In this document: positions 1 to 8,325 of the stretch, piece by piece
Numbering within the stretch: the first letter of the stretch is position 1
Layout: every line of letters begins with the position of its first letter
NCBI RefSeq assembly: GCF_019430945.1
Contig: NZ_JAHYCB010000022.1
Location: 1 to 56,633, forward strand
From: Neorhizobium populisoli
Lineage (GTDB): Bacteria; Pseudomonadota; Alphaproteobacteria; Rhizobiales; Rhizobiaceae
Length of the DNA: 56,633 nt
Direction: 5' to 3'
The notes under the pieces: model-generated
The model's input: the letters and a program-made list of their open reading frames with translations, nothing else
Told to the model about the DNA's origin: nothing
Database searches by the model: none
Made by a program: the position numbers and the translations under genes

Positions 1-122
1 TCAGAATGAACGCCTTCTGGGCGTCCGAAAACTTCGATGCCTTCATCACTTCCGCTCCTGTTCCCAGCCGGGAATTTAACGCGGAAAACTCCAGTTATGA
101 ACGATCCAGTTTTTGGGGATCA
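1..122 (-). mobile_element. Partial IS3-family element (IS407-like end), cut by the window edge
   Basis: Read on the minus strand, the element starts at 122 with TGATCCCCAAAAACTGGATC, the TG-type terminal repeat usual for IS3-family elements of the IS407 kind. After about 75 nt of leader the orfA start codon follows at 46. Only the 5' end is present; the rest lies beyond base 1. The target duplication cannot be checked because the other end is missing. The family call rests on the terminus together with the first 15 transposase residues. Confidence 0.8.
2..46 (-). CDS. IS3-family transposase OrfA, N-terminal 15 residues only
   Basis: The minus-strand ATG at 44-46 opens MKASKFSDAQKAFIL, the familiar beginning of the small OrfA protein of IS3-family elements, a helix-turn-helix DNA-binding subunit that is fused to OrfB by -1 frameshifting in the full element. 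GGAGCGGAAG a few bases upstream is a plausible ribosome site. The gene runs off the left edge, so neither the helix-turn-helix nor OrfB can be seen. The match is short but distinctive. Confidence 0.75.
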   Translation of the reverse strand, partial: MKASKFSDAQKAFIL

Positions 123-169
123 GAGCAAGGCATAATTTTTCTCCTATGCCTTGCGCCCTGCCTTGCTCT
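122..169. repeat. Two nested, mutually exclusive inverted repeats at the IS boundary
   Basis: GCAAGGCATA (125-134) pairs perfectly with TATGCCTTGC (145-154). A second perfect pairing joins AGAGCAAGGCA (122-132) to TGCCTTGCTCT (159-169). The two stems share their left arm, so only one can form at a time. The outer stem reaches the last base of the IS end. Possible roles are a terminator of a gene interrupted by the IS, or a palindrome that attracted the insertion. No U-tract follows on either strand. Confidence 0.5.
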
Positions 170-734
170 AGTGAGTCGGTGTATGTAGAATCTAACTGCA
201 CAGTTGGATTTCATCATCCGCTAGGACATCCGCACGGCAGGGCCTTGTTTCCGTGTGCGGCCACGCATCGCGCGACTGCTATCTGTCCGGCAAGACAGGT
301 TGCAGTCGTCGTTCGCGAATCTAATCTCCACGAACAACCTGAGTATTGATGCGACTCAATCTTGCTGTCGAGTCATTTCGATTAAACACAACTAGATTTT
401 GTGTCAAATCCACGAAATCCCCAGATTGATTACAACATGCTGTATGTATGGTGGATTTTTGAAAGCTTTTGGTTTATAAGCCGCCCCAGTTGAGGCAAAG
501 CCGACTCGGCCCTAAGCCCAGTACAAAACGTTGCAAGTAAAAAGCCCGCCGAATCGCTCCGGCGGGCATCTGATCTCAGATCCAGGTTACTTTACCTAAA
601 ATACGTTGGCACCTCGTCACCGCGATACACGCCAATCGGGCTACAAGCCACCGAGCGTCTTTCGTCTATAACGTATTTTCTAACTGAAGACAGAACAGAA
701 AGCCTTAAAATGCAACGTCTTCAATGGGATGGAA
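170..734. other. Non-coding stretch between the IS end and tRNA-Thr
   Basis: About 565 nt with no credible gene on either strand; the short open frames here lack ribosome sites and recognisable protein. The part around 345-480 is clearly AT-richer than the core genes. One terminator-like hairpin (539-567) is the only structure identified. A small RNA is possible but nothing in the sequence proves it. Confidence 0.5.
539..567 (-). terminator. Rho-independent terminator, probably for tRNA-Thr
   Basis: On the minus strand GCCCGCC (561-567) pairs with GGCGGGC (544-550), extended by one C-G pair, and is followed by a TTTTTA tract. It lies about 170 nt downstream of the minus-strand tRNA-Thr, the only gene that reads into it. 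Confidence 0.7.
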
Positions 735-809
<75 letters not shown>

Positions 810-964
810 ATCTGGACCGGCGCGAAGTGGCCGCGTCGTCGGTGAGCGGCCTATTGCCATAGCTTCACCGGGAGTGCAAGCCGCAAATGCCAAGTTATTT
901 GTCGAAGATTGCGGAAAACCCCGCATCGGCTTTCGCCGGCCGCGCTTTTTGGTTATGGAAAAAT

Positions 965-1195
965 ATGGCGAATGATGAAGAAAACCCCGATTCGCAGGGC
1001 AAAGGGATCACCGAAAGCCGTGGCGACCGTGCTCGCAAGCATGCGGCGGCGCGTGAAGAGCAGCAGAAGGCGCGTGCGGCGGCGAAACTTCGGGAAAACC
1101 TTATGCGGCGCAAGACGCAGTCGCGCGCCCGTCGCGCCGGCGAGGCGGAACAAGGCCAGGGCCTGCCTGCCGCAAAAACGGACGAATCATCCTGA
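965..1195 (+). CDS. Small highly charged hypothetical protein upstream of murA
   Basis: A 76-residue protein starting MANDEENPDS. It is dominated by Lys, Arg, Glu, Ala and Gln, with a long basic stretch in the middle (about 20-60) likely to form one helix, and no membrane segment or cysteine. An upstream in-frame ATG at 887 would add 26 residues of unlike composition; the ATG at 965 gives the more uniform protein, but its ribosome site is weak. A +1-frame ORF overlaps it. I know no function; its composition would suit nucleic-acid or ribosome contact, but that is a guess. Confidence 0.6.
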   Translation: MANDEENPDSQGKGITESRGDRARKHAAAREEQQKARAAAKLRENLMRRKTQSRARRAGEAEQGQGLPAAKTDESS

Positions 1196-1295
1196 TCTGT
1201 TTTTTGCAGACAGGCTTTCTACATAACCCAAGGAATCGGCTGCGAGGCTCGTCACAGGCACGAGAGCTTTCGCGCTAAACGAAAAGTGAGAACTT

Positions 1296-2588
1296 ATGGA
1301 TCGCATCAGAATTACCGGCGGCAATGAGCTGAGGGGCACCATTCCGATTTCCGGCGCGAAGAACGCGGCACTTCCCCTGATGATCGCATCCCTTCTGACG
1401 AGCGACACGCTGACGCTCGAAAACGTGCCGCATCTGGCGGACGTCGAGCAGCTGTTGCGCATTCTTGGCAATCACGGCGTCGACGTTGCCGTCAACGGCC
1501 GCCGGGAACGCCAGGACGAGAGCTATTCCCGCACCATCAACTTCACCTGCCGCACTATCGTCGATACAACTGCCCCTTATGAGCTGGTCTCGAAGATGCG
1601 CGCCAGCTTCTGGGTCATCGGCCCGCTGCTCGCCCGCGAAGGCCAGGCGCGCGTTTCGCTGCCGGGCGGCTGCGCGATCGGCACAAGGCCGGTCGACTTC
1701 CTTCTCGACGGCCTGCAGGCGCTCGGCGCCGAAATCGAAATCGACGGCGGTTATGTCAATGTCAGGGCACCGAAGGGTGGATTGATCGGCGGGCGTTATG
1801 CCTGCCCGAAGGTCTCGGTCGGAACGACCCATGTCCTGATGATGGCGGCGACGCTTGCCAACGGCACGACGGTGATCGAAAACGCCGCGTCCGAACCTGA
1901 GGTCGTCGATCTTGCCAATTGCCTTACCGCGATGGGCGCGAAGATTTCCGGCGCCGGCACGCGAACGATCACCATCGATGGCGTGACCTCGCTGTCCGGT
2001 GCGCGGCACCGGGTTCTGCCGGACCGGATCGAAACCGGCACCTATGCCATGGCGATCGCGATGGCCGGCGGTGACGTCACCCTTCAGGGCACGGATGAAG
2101 CCCTGCTCGGCGGTGCACTCGATACGCTGCGCCAGGCCGGCGCCTCCATTACCGCGACCGAGTCCGGCCTGCGCATCGTGCGCAACGGCAACGGCATCCA
2201 GGCGGTGGATATTACCACCGAGCCGTTCCCCGGCTTCCCGACCGATCTGCAGGCGCAGTTCATGGCGCTGATGACGCGCGCTTCCGGCGTTTCCAGCATC
2301 ACCGAAACGATCTTCGAGAACCGCTTCATGCACGTGCAGGAACTGGCCCGCCTCGGGGCCAAGATCTCGCTTTCCGGCCAGACGGCCCGCGTCGAAGGCG
2401 TGGCAAAGCTGAAGGGTGCGCCGGTCATGGCGACCGATCTGCGCGCTTCCGTTTCGCTGGTCATTGCCGGCCTTGCGGCCGAGGGCGAGACGATGGTCAA
2501 CCGCATCTATCATCTCGATCGCGGTTTCGAGCGGCTGGAAGAAAAGCTCACGCGCTGCGGCGCAATCGTCGAGCGTGTCAGCGGCTGA
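1296..2588 (+). CDS. murA: UDP-N-acetylglucosamine 1-carboxyvinyltransferase (MurA)
   Basis: The first committed step of peptidoglycan synthesis in the cytoplasm: it moves the enolpyruvyl group of phosphoenolpyruvate to the 3'-OH of UDP-GlcNAc. The 430-residue length is normal. The N-terminus carries the GAKNAALP substrate loop (about 20-27). The mobile active-site loop LPGGCAIGTRPVD has the catalytic cysteine at about 126, the residue attacked by fosfomycin. The C-terminal half shows FPTDLQAQ and RASVSLVIAGLAAEG, as in the EPSP-synthase fold. It is a single gene closed by a strong terminator, next to the hisD cluster as in other rhizobia. Confidence 0.98.
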   Translation: MDRIRITGGNELRGTIPISGAKNAALPLMIASLLTSDTLTLENVPHLADVEQLLRILGNHGVDVAVNGRRERQDESYSRTINFTCRTIVDTTAPYELVSKMRASFWVIGPLLAREGQARVSLPGGCAIGTRPVDFLLDGLQALGAEIEIDGGYVNVRAPKGGLIGGRYACPKVSVGTTHVLMMAATLANGTTVIENAASEPEVVDLANCLTAMGAKISGAGTRTITIDGVTSLSGARHRVLPDRIETGTYAMAIAMAGGDVTLQGTDEALLGGALDTLRQAGASITATESGLRIVRNGNGIQAVDITTEPFPGFPTDLQAQFMALMTRASGVSSITETIFENRFMHVQELARLGAKISLSGQTARVEGVAKLKGAPVMATDLRASVSLVIAGLAAEGETMVNRIYHLDRGFERLEEKLTRCGAIVERVSG

Positions 2589-2618
2589 TCGAAGCGATCC
2601 GCACAGTGTCCAAAGTTT

Positions 2619-2657
2619 GAAGGGACGGCAGGAGAGATACTCTTGCCGTCCCTTTTT
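2619..2657 (+). terminator. Rho-independent terminator after murA
   Basis: AGGGACGGCA (2621-2630) pairs with TGCCGTCCCT (2644-2653) and runs into TTTTT. It lies 33 nt after the murA stop and separates murA from the SDR gene. Confidence 0.9.
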
Positions 2658-2732
2658 GCGTCGCTATGTTGGAGGAGCACATCATTGTCTTCCCGCCCCT
2701 CATTTCATATCCATTTCCTATGGAGATTTCCC

Positions 2733-3575
2733 ATGGCTGACGCTTCCTCACCCGTCTGGTTCATCACCGGCTGTTCGACCGGCTTCGGCCGCGAGCTTGC
2801 CACGCTGACGATCGAACGCGGCTGGCCAACGGTCGTCAGTGCCCGCGACAAGGCGCGTGTCGCCGATCTCGCCGAAGGCAAGGACAACGTGCTGGCAGTC
2901 GCCCTCGACGTTACCGACATGGGTCAGATCGCCGCCGCGGTGAAAGCGGCGGAGGAAAAGTTCGGCCGTATCGACGTATTGGTGAACAATGCCGGCTACG
3001 GTTATCAGGCCTCGATCGAGGAAGGCGTCGAAGACGAAATCCGCGGCATGTTCGATGCCAATGTCTTCGGCCTTTTCGCCATGACGCGCGCCGTGCTGCC
3101 GGGCATGCGCGCCCGCCGCAAGGGCCATATTCTCAACATCACCTCGATGGCCGGCTTCATGGGCCTGCCGAGCTCGGGTTACTACTCGGCCAGCAAACAT
3201 GCGGTCGAAGGTTTTTCCGATGCGCTGAGCCTTGAAGTCGCGCCGCTCGGCATCCGCGTCACCTGCGTCGAGCCGGGTCCGTTCCGCACCGACTGGGCCG
3301 GCCGTTCACTGAAACAGACGCCGAGCACGATCGCCGATTATACTGAGACCGCCGCCGCCCGCATGGCCTCGACCGCGGGTGTCAGCGGCAAGCAGCCGGG
3401 AGATCCGGTTCGCGCCGGCGAGGCGATGATCGCCGCGACGGAAGCGGCGGAAGCGCCGCGCCATCTGATCCTTGGTGCGATCTGCTACAATGGCGTTACC
3501 CAGAAGCTGAAGGAGCGGCTGGCGCAGATCGAACTCTGGGAAGATATCAGCCTTTCGGCCGATTTCCCTTCCTGA
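2733..3575 (+). CDS. Short-chain dehydrogenase/reductase (classical SDR)
   Basis: A 280-residue NAD(P)-dependent oxidoreductase of unknown substrate. The cofactor motif TGCSTGFG is at about 14-21, the NNAGYG structural motif near 88, the catalytic serine in NITSMAGF, and the YxxxK pair in YYSASKHAVEG near 153. The C-terminal PGPFRTDWAG is typical of the group often labelled oxidoreductase/retinol dehydrogenase-like. The start at 2733 was chosen because GGAG lies 8-9 nt upstream and the protein then begins just before the Rossmann fold; an in-frame start at 2643 lies in the murA terminator. Neighbouring genes do not tell the substrate. Confidence 0.9.
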   Translation: MADASSPVWFITGCSTGFGRELATLTIERGWPTVVSARDKARVADLAEGKDNVLAVALDVTDMGQIAAAVKAAEEKFGRIDVLVNNAGYGYQASIEEGVEDEIRGMFDANVFGLFAMTRAVLPGMRARRKGHILNITSMAGFMGLPSSGYYSASKHAVEGFSDALSLEVAPLGIRVTCVEPGPFRTDWAGRSLKQTPSTIADYTETAAARMASTAGVSGKQPGDPVRAGEAMIAATEAAEAPRHLILGAICYNGVTQKLKERLAQIELWEDISLSADFPS

Positions 3576-3723
3576 GCGTTTCAAGCCTGTCTTTTGCCGG
3601 AAGCGGAAACCGTTTTCGGCAGACATGCTCTGATGCGCAGTTGTTTCCGGCTCGACTGTCGCTTATTTCCAGTCTCAGAAACTTTTGCGTGACCCGCGCC
3701 TCTGGATGGATTTTTAAAAAGCG

Positions 3724-4155
3724 ATGACCGAGCTGAAGCTGCTTGCCCTCGATACCGACGATCTCGGCATCATTTCCGCCCATATGCAGGACGCCGTCTT
3801 CAAGGTGGGCGATGTGCGCTGGTCCGCCAGCGAGCGGAATTTCTCGCTCGCCGGCAACCGCTTCGTCTGGGAAAAGCTCGGCAAGAAGCGCAAGGAATAT
3901 GAGCGCCGCCGCTCCGCGATCGTCTTCAAACGGGTCCAGGCGGTGCGCTCGATCGGCATCAACCTCAATAACAAGGACGAAGTGCTGTCGCTGCTGGCCG
4001 TCACCTTCACCCAGAAGGGGGATGGACCAGAAGGCACGGTGGAACTGGTCCTTTCCGGCACAGCCACCATTGCGCTCGACGTCGAATGCATCGAAGTTGC
4101 TCTTGCAGATGTCGGCGGTGCATGGGAAACGGCCTCCAAGCCCCGCCATCCCTAA
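3724..4155 (+). CDS. DUF2948 family protein upstream of hisD
   Basis: A 143-residue soluble protein beginning MTELKLLALDTDDLGIISAHMQ, conserved in rhizobia directly before hisD. It has a basic region (KKRKEYERRRS, about 57-67) and no signal peptide, membrane segment or catalytic motif I can name. It is read in the same direction as hisD with a 64-nt gap, so it may share its transcript. Its function is unknown; the family name is from recall. Confidence 0.85.
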   Translation: MTELKLLALDTDDLGIISAHMQDAVFKVGDVRWSASERNFSLAGNRFVWEKLGKKRKEYERRRSAIVFKRVQAVRSIGINLNNKDEVLSLLAVTFTQKGDGPEGTVELVLSGTATIALDVECIEVALADVGGAWETASKPRHP

Positions 4156-4219
4156 GATTGAATGTCCGGATGGCCCTTAACGGGGCAGACATTGTTTCTG
4201 AGTGAAGAGGAATATCCGC

Positions 4220-5533
4220 TTGGCAATCTGGCTTGAGCAGGAATCGCAGGATTTCGAGGCGACGTTTTCGGCATTTCTTTCGACCAAGCGCGAGGTCTCG
4301 GAAGATGTGAACGCGGTGGTGCGCGACATCATCGACGACGTGCGTGCCCGGGGTGACGCGGCGCTGATCGATTATTCCGCCCGGTTCGACCGCGTCGATC
4401 TTTCGAAAGAAGGCATCCGCGTCAGCGAAGCCGATATCGATGCAGCCTTCGCCGAAACCGATCCCAAGGTGATCGACGCGCTGAAGCTCGCAGCAGAACG
4501 CATCGAACGCCACCATGCTCGCCAGATGCCGAAGGACGATATCTACGAGGATGCGATCGGCGTCGGCCTCGGCTCGCGCTGGACGGCGATCGATGCCGTC
4601 GGCCTCTATGTGCCGGGCGGCACGGCGAGCTATCCGAGTTCGGTGCTGATGAACGCCATGCCGGCCAAGGTTGCCGGCGTGCCGCGGCTCGTCATGGTCG
4701 TTCCGGCCGGTGGCGGCAAGATCAATCCGGCCGTACTGGCCGCCGCGCGCATTGCCGGCATTACCGAAATCTACCGTATCGGCGGCGCGCAGGCGATTGC
4801 CGCACTCGCCTACGGCACGCAGACGATCGAGCCGGTCGCCAAGATCGTCGGCCCCGGCAATGCCTATGTCGCGGCTGCCAAACGGCATGTGTTCGGCACC
4901 GTCGGCATCGACATGATTGCCGGCCCGTCCGAAGTGCTGATCATCGCCGACAAGGAAAACGATCCGGATTGGCTGGCAGCCGACCTCCTTGCCCAGGCAG
5001 AGCATGACGAAGGCGCCCAGTCGATCCTCGTTACCGACGATGCCGCCTTCGGCAAGGCGGTGGAAGCCGCCGTCGAGCGGCAATTGAAGACGCTATCGCG
5101 TTCGCAGACCGCCGCCGCCAGCTGGCGGGATTTCGGCGCGGTCATTATCGTGCCGAATCTCGAAGCTTCCCTGCCACTGGCCAACCGCATCGCTGCAGAG
5201 CATCTGGAACTGGCGGTTGCCGATCCGGATGCTTTGCTGCCCGGCATCCGCAATGCCGGCGCGATCTTCGTCGGCCGCCATACGCCGGAAGTGATCGGCG
5301 ATTATGTCGGCGGTTCGAACCACGTCCTGCCGACGGCGCGTTCGGCGCGTTTCTCCTCCGGCCTCGGTGTACTGGACTTCGTCAAACGCACCTCGATCCT
5401 GCGCCTTGGCCCCGAGCAGCTGCGGCAGCTGGCACCGGCGGCGATCACGCTTGCCAAGTCTGAAGGGCTTGATGCGCATGCCCGCTCCGTCTCTATTCGA
5501 CTGAATGCCCAGCCGCTCAACGATGGAGGCTGA
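4220..5533 (+). CDS. hisD: Histidinol dehydrogenase (HisD)
   Basis: A zinc enzyme that oxidises L-histidinol to L-histidine in two NAD-dependent steps, the end of histidine synthesis. The chosen start is TTG at 4220 (protein MAIWLEQ..., 437 aa), which has AGAGG nine nt upstream and matches the usual rhizobial N-terminus; a GTG at 4202 would add six residues and overlap that ribosome site. Family signatures present: GLYVPGGTASYPS, GPGNAYVAAAK, AGPSEVLI, the metal-ligand segment QAEHDEGAQS, the catalytic EHLEL, and GGSNHVLPT. It is followed after 3 nt by the UPF0262 gene, whose GGAGG lies in the hisD 3' end. Confidence 0.97.
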   Translation: MAIWLEQESQDFEATFSAFLSTKREVSEDVNAVVRDIIDDVRARGDAALIDYSARFDRVDLSKEGIRVSEADIDAAFAETDPKVIDALKLAAERIERHHARQMPKDDIYEDAIGVGLGSRWTAIDAVGLYVPGGTASYPSSVLMNAMPAKVAGVPRLVMVVPAGGGKINPAVLAAARIAGITEIYRIGGAQAIAALAYGTQTIEPVAKIVGPGNAYVAAAKRHVFGTVGIDMIAGPSEVLIIADKENDPDWLAADLLAQAEHDEGAQSILVTDDAAFGKAVEAAVERQLKTLSRSQTAAASWRDFGAVIIVPNLEASLPLANRIAAEHLELAVADPDALLPGIRNAGAIFVGRHTPEVIGDYVGGSNHVLPTARSARFSSGLGVLDFVKRTSILRLGPEQLRQLAPAAITLAKSEGLDAHARSVSIRLNAQPLNDGG

Positions 5534-5536
5534 TGG

Positions 5537-6010
5537 ATGGGGGCAAGCGACTACCGTCTCTCCGACGTCGTCCTGGACGACTCCATCGGGCGCTCGACGC
5601 CCGATGTGGAGCATGAGCGGGCAGTCGCGATCTTCGATCTGGTCGAAGAGAACTCCTTCCAGCCGGCCGGCCATGCCGGCGGGCCTTACAGGCTGAAGCT
5701 TTCGCTGGTCGATTCCAAGCTGATGCTCGGCATCACCACCGATGCCGGCGACGATGTGGCGACCCATATCCTGTCGCTCACCCCCTTCCGGCGGATCATC
5801 AAGGACTACTTCATGATCTGCGAGAGCTATTACGAGGCGATCCGTTCCTCGACGCCGAGCCGTATCGAGGCGATCGACATGGGCCGCCGCGGCATCCATA
5901 ACGAAGGTTCGCAGACGCTGATGGACCGGCTGGACGGCAAGATCGCTGTCGATTTCGACACGGCCCGCCGGCTCTTCACGCTGGTCTGCGTGCTCTACTG
6001 GCGCGGTTGA
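5537..6010 (+). CDS. UPF0262 family protein
   Basis: A 157-residue soluble protein of the UPF0262 family, present between hisD and a phosphatase gene in many alphaproteobacteria. Recognisable segments are LDDSIGR, FQPAGHAGGPYRL, HILSLTPFRRIIKDYF and a C-terminal DTARRLFTLVCVLYW. No catalytic motif is visible. GGAGG seven nt upstream sets the ATG at 5537. Its end touches the next reading frame, so it is translationally linked to both neighbours. The function is not known. Confidence 0.9.
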   Translation: MGASDYRLSDVVLDDSIGRSTPDVEHERAVAIFDLVEENSFQPAGHAGGPYRLKLSLVDSKLMLGITTDAGDDVATHILSLTPFRRIIKDYFMICESYYEAIRSSTPSRIEAIDMGRRGIHNEGSQTLMDRLDGKIAVDFDTARRLFTLVCVLYWRG

Positions 6011-6012
6011 GC

Positions 6013-6492
6013 ATGGAAATCTCCGCCGCGCCTGCCAAACGAGCGAAGGGGCCGAGCGCCATTCTCTTCATGTGCGGTTTCAACGTCATCCGCTCGCCGA
6101 TGGCGGAAGCCATTGCAAAAGCCATGCTGCCGCACGATATCTACGTGCAATCGGCGGGCGTGCGCTCCGGCGAGCGCGATCCTTTCGTGGATGTGGTCCT
6201 GGACGAAGTCGGCCTTTCGATCGGCAAGCACCAGCCGCGCACGCTGGAAGAGCTGGAAGACGATTATTTTGACCTGATCGTCACGTTGACGCCGGAAGCG
6301 CATCACACCGCCCTGGAACTGACGCGTGCAAATGCCGTTGAAGTGGTTTATTGGCCGACCATGGATCCGACCGCCGTCAGCGGCACCCGCGACCAGATGC
6401 TGGATGCCTATCGCGAGGTTCGTGATCATCTCTGGCGGCTGATCGAGGAACGTCTTTCGCAAGGCGGCCGCCCTCCGGCGGAGACTGCCTGA
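6013..6492 (+). CDS. Low-molecular-weight protein-tyrosine-phosphatase-like protein
   Basis: A 159-residue member of the LMW-PTPase fold, which also includes arsenate reductases. The P-loop FMCGFNVIRSPMAEA fits C-X5-R-S with the nucleophilic Cys near 20, and YWPTMDPT near 117 supplies the DP general acid. The N-terminal tail (about 1-13) is longer than usual. ATG at 6013 is used; a TTG at 6007 would overlap the upstream stop. The gene belongs to the hisD-UPF0262 operon. The substrate is unknown: tyrosine phosphatase, arsenate reductase or another phosphate ester are all possible, although the acid loop favours a phosphatase. Confidence 0.85.
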   Translation: MEISAAPAKRAKGPSAILFMCGFNVIRSPMAEAIAKAMLPHDIYVQSAGVRSGERDPFVDVVLDEVGLSIGKHQPRTLEELEDDYFDLIVTLTPEAHHTALELTRANAVEVVYWPTMDPTAVSGTRDQMLDAYREVRDHLWRLIEERLSQGGRPPAETA

Positions 6493-6633
6493 AGGGCGTT
6501 ATAAACCGCCGGCGGAAATAGCGCGAAAAGCAAGGTTCACAAAGCGGACATGATTGTGTAGTTTCCGCCCAAATTTGCGGGCAGGCGCCATCCGGCTCCG
6601 CCCATATCCAACACACAGGAAGAAAACTGCCAG

Positions 6634-6852
6634 ATGGCTAAAGAAGAAGTCCTCGAATTCCCGGGCGTCGTTACCGAACTGCTTCCCAATGCGACGTTCC
6701 GCGTGAAGCTCGAAAACGAACATGAAATCATCGCCCACACGGCCGGCCGCATGCGCAAGAACCGTATTCGCGTTCTCGCTGGCGACAAGGTGCTCGTCGA
6801 AATGACGCCTTACGACCTGACCAAGGGCCGCATCACCTACCGCTTCAAGTAA
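6634..6852 (+). CDS. infA: Translation initiation factor IF-1
   Basis: A 72-residue single OB-fold protein that binds the ribosomal A site and aids IF-2 and IF-3 during initiation. Nearly every position is recognisable: MAKEEVLEFPG, VVTELLPNATFRVKLENE, HTAGRMRKNRIRVLAGD and YDLTKGRITYRFK. AGGAAG lies about 10 nt before the ATG. A 141-nt gap upstream leaves room for its own promoter. Confidence 0.99.
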   Translation: MAKEEVLEFPGVVTELLPNATFRVKLENEHEIIAHTAGRMRKNRIRVLAGDKVLVEMTPYDLTKGRITYRFK

Positions 6853-6881
6853 TCCCTCTTCTTATCTCGCAGCGGGCTCCG

Positions 6882-7502
6882 ATGGCGTTGGAACAAAAGC
6901 TGATACTGGCCTCCGGTTCTCCGCGCCGTCTCGATCTCCTCAACCAGGCCGGCATCTCGCCGGCGCGGCTGATGCCGATGGATATCGACGAGACGCCGAA
7001 GAAATCCGAACATCCGCGCTCTCTCGCCCGCCGGCTTTCGACGGAAAAGGCCGAAGCGGCCTATGCTGCCGTGAACGGCGATCCGGCCTGGCGGCACAGC
7101 TATATCCTGTCTGCCGATACGGTCGTGGCCGTCGGCCGCCGCATCCTTGAGAAGACGGAATATACGGAAGAGGCGTCATCCGCCCTGCATCTTCTCTCCG
7201 GCCGCGGCCACTGGGTCTATACCGGTATCTGCCTGGTGACGCCCGGCGGCCAGTTCCGCCAGAAGGTGGTGGAGACGAAAGTCCGCTTCAAGCGGCTTTC
7301 GCCGCGCGAGATCGAAAACTACATCGCGTCCGGCCAATGGCGCGGCAAGGCGGGCGCCTACGCGATCCAGGGGATCGCTGGCACTTTCGTGCAGAAACTC
7401 GTCGGCTCCTACACCAATGTCGTGGGACTGCCGCTGTTCGAAGTGACGACGCTTCTGACCGGCGAGGGCTTCGACGTGGCGGCCGCCTGGCCGGAAGGCT
7501 GA
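6882..7502 (+). CDS. Maf-like nucleoside triphosphate pyrophosphatase
   Basis: A 206-residue member of the Maf/HAM1-like fold that hydrolyses nucleoside triphosphates to monophosphates, thought to clear modified or non-canonical nucleotides. Diagnostic motifs are ASGSPRR (about 11-17), DETPKK, SADTVVAVGRRILEK with the metal-binding Asp near 72, and GKAGAYAIQGIAG near 157-169. Start ATG at 6882 lies 29 nt after infA. It continues into yacG, the usual infA-maf-yacG order in this order of bacteria. Substrate preference cannot be told from sequence here. Confidence 0.93.
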   Translation: MALEQKLILASGSPRRLDLLNQAGISPARLMPMDIDETPKKSEHPRSLARRLSTEKAEAAYAAVNGDPAWRHSYILSADTVVAVGRRILEKTEYTEEASSALHLLSGRGHWVYTGICLVTPGGQFRQKVVETKVRFKRLSPREIENYIASGQWRGKAGAYAIQGIAGTFVQKLVGSYTNVVGLPLFEVTTLLTGEGFDVAAAWPEG

Positions 7503-7587
7503 CGCATCGCCGCGGTCCGTCGCCACGGTTGCGGCATCACCTGATGCCTTCGTCGCCGGGCGCCCTGCAAAACAGGAGAAATTCGAT

Positions 7588-7803
7588 ATGACATCCGAAC
7601 CGATCAAGACCGGTGGCAAGGTTGAGCCGTTGCGCGCGACACGCCCCTGCCCCGAATGCAACAAGCCATCTTCGCGCGAACACTATCCCTTCTGCTCCGA
7701 CCGCTGCCGCACGCTGGATCTTTCCCGCTGGCTGAACGGCTCCTATGCCATTCCGGTGGCAGACGACGAGAGCAAAATCGATGGCGGCGACGAACGGGAC
7801 TGA
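7588..7803 (+). CDS. yacG: DNA gyrase inhibitor/zinc-binding protein YacG
   Basis: A 71-residue zinc protein. The four ligands lie in RPCPECNKPSSREHYPFCSDRC, that is C-X2-C followed by C-X3-C. The downstream LDLSRWLNGSYAIP is the conserved family tail. In E. coli the protein binds GyrB and inhibits gyrase. ACAGGAGAAATTCGAT places a ribosome site before the ATG at 7588. It closes the infA-maf-yacG group and is followed by tRNA-Phe. Confidence 0.95.
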   Translation: MTSEPIKTGGKVEPLRATRPCPECNKPSSREHYPFCSDRCRTLDLSRWLNGSYAIPVADDESKIDGGDERD

Positions 7804-7973
7804 AATAGATCACCTTATGCCCACTGATTTTGCTTGAGAATTTGCGAATTTCGCAAACCTGTCAAAAAAGTCGCCTGGGGTGCTGGACATGTCCGAACAA
7901 GATGTTATAACCCCGCTCGCTTCCGGGGGATACGCCCCCGCCGGTCCTGACCGGAAGGCTGAAAAGCCGAGAT

Positions 7974-8049
7974 GCCCGGATAGCTCAGTTGGTAGAGCAG
8001 CGGATTGAAAATCCGCGTGTCGGTGGTTCAAATCCGCCTCCGGGCACCA
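7974..8049 (+). tRNA. tRNA-Phe(GAA)
   Basis: The acceptor stem GCCCGGA/TCCGGGC, D-arm GCTCAGTTGGTAGAGC, anticodon stem CGGAT/ATCCG with loop TGAAA (anticodon GAA), T-arm with GGTTCAAATCC, discriminator A, and encoded CCA (8047-8049) are all present. A short stem-loop (CTTCCGG at 7920-7926 with CCGGAAG at 7951-7957) precedes it and may be a processing or terminator structure. Confidence 0.98.
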
Positions 8050-8325
8050 TTTTTCCCAGATCAATCAAGCGGGGCAAGTACTGGTTCGCATCCGCTAACG
8101 TATTTCGGGAATGAACATAAATTAATTACCTCAAACGGTGCACTTGTCGGTTCCTTCCTCTCACAACCCTTGCCGCGACAGGATCGCCAACGGAACTTTC
8201 AGATCCTCTCGCCAATCGCTCACGAGCGACGTAAAGATTGCATTTTTTAAAAATTCCACTTTAACGTATGCACGTATCACCGCGTCTTAAGGTGATTTCA
8301 TTGCGTTTGAGAGGAACCAATTCGA

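Noticed and set aside
1275..2513. A 412-residue minus-strand open frame over murA
   Set aside because: It is antisense to a clear MurA gene and has shadow-like His/Arg/Asp-rich composition.
3588..3625. Imperfect hairpin after the SDR gene (TGTC...GACA with CGG/CCG core)
   Set aside because: The stem has several mismatches and no T-tract, so it was not called a terminator.
8005..8250. Open frame starting inside tRNA-Phe
   Set aside because: It overlaps the tRNA and has no ribosome site or recognisable protein.
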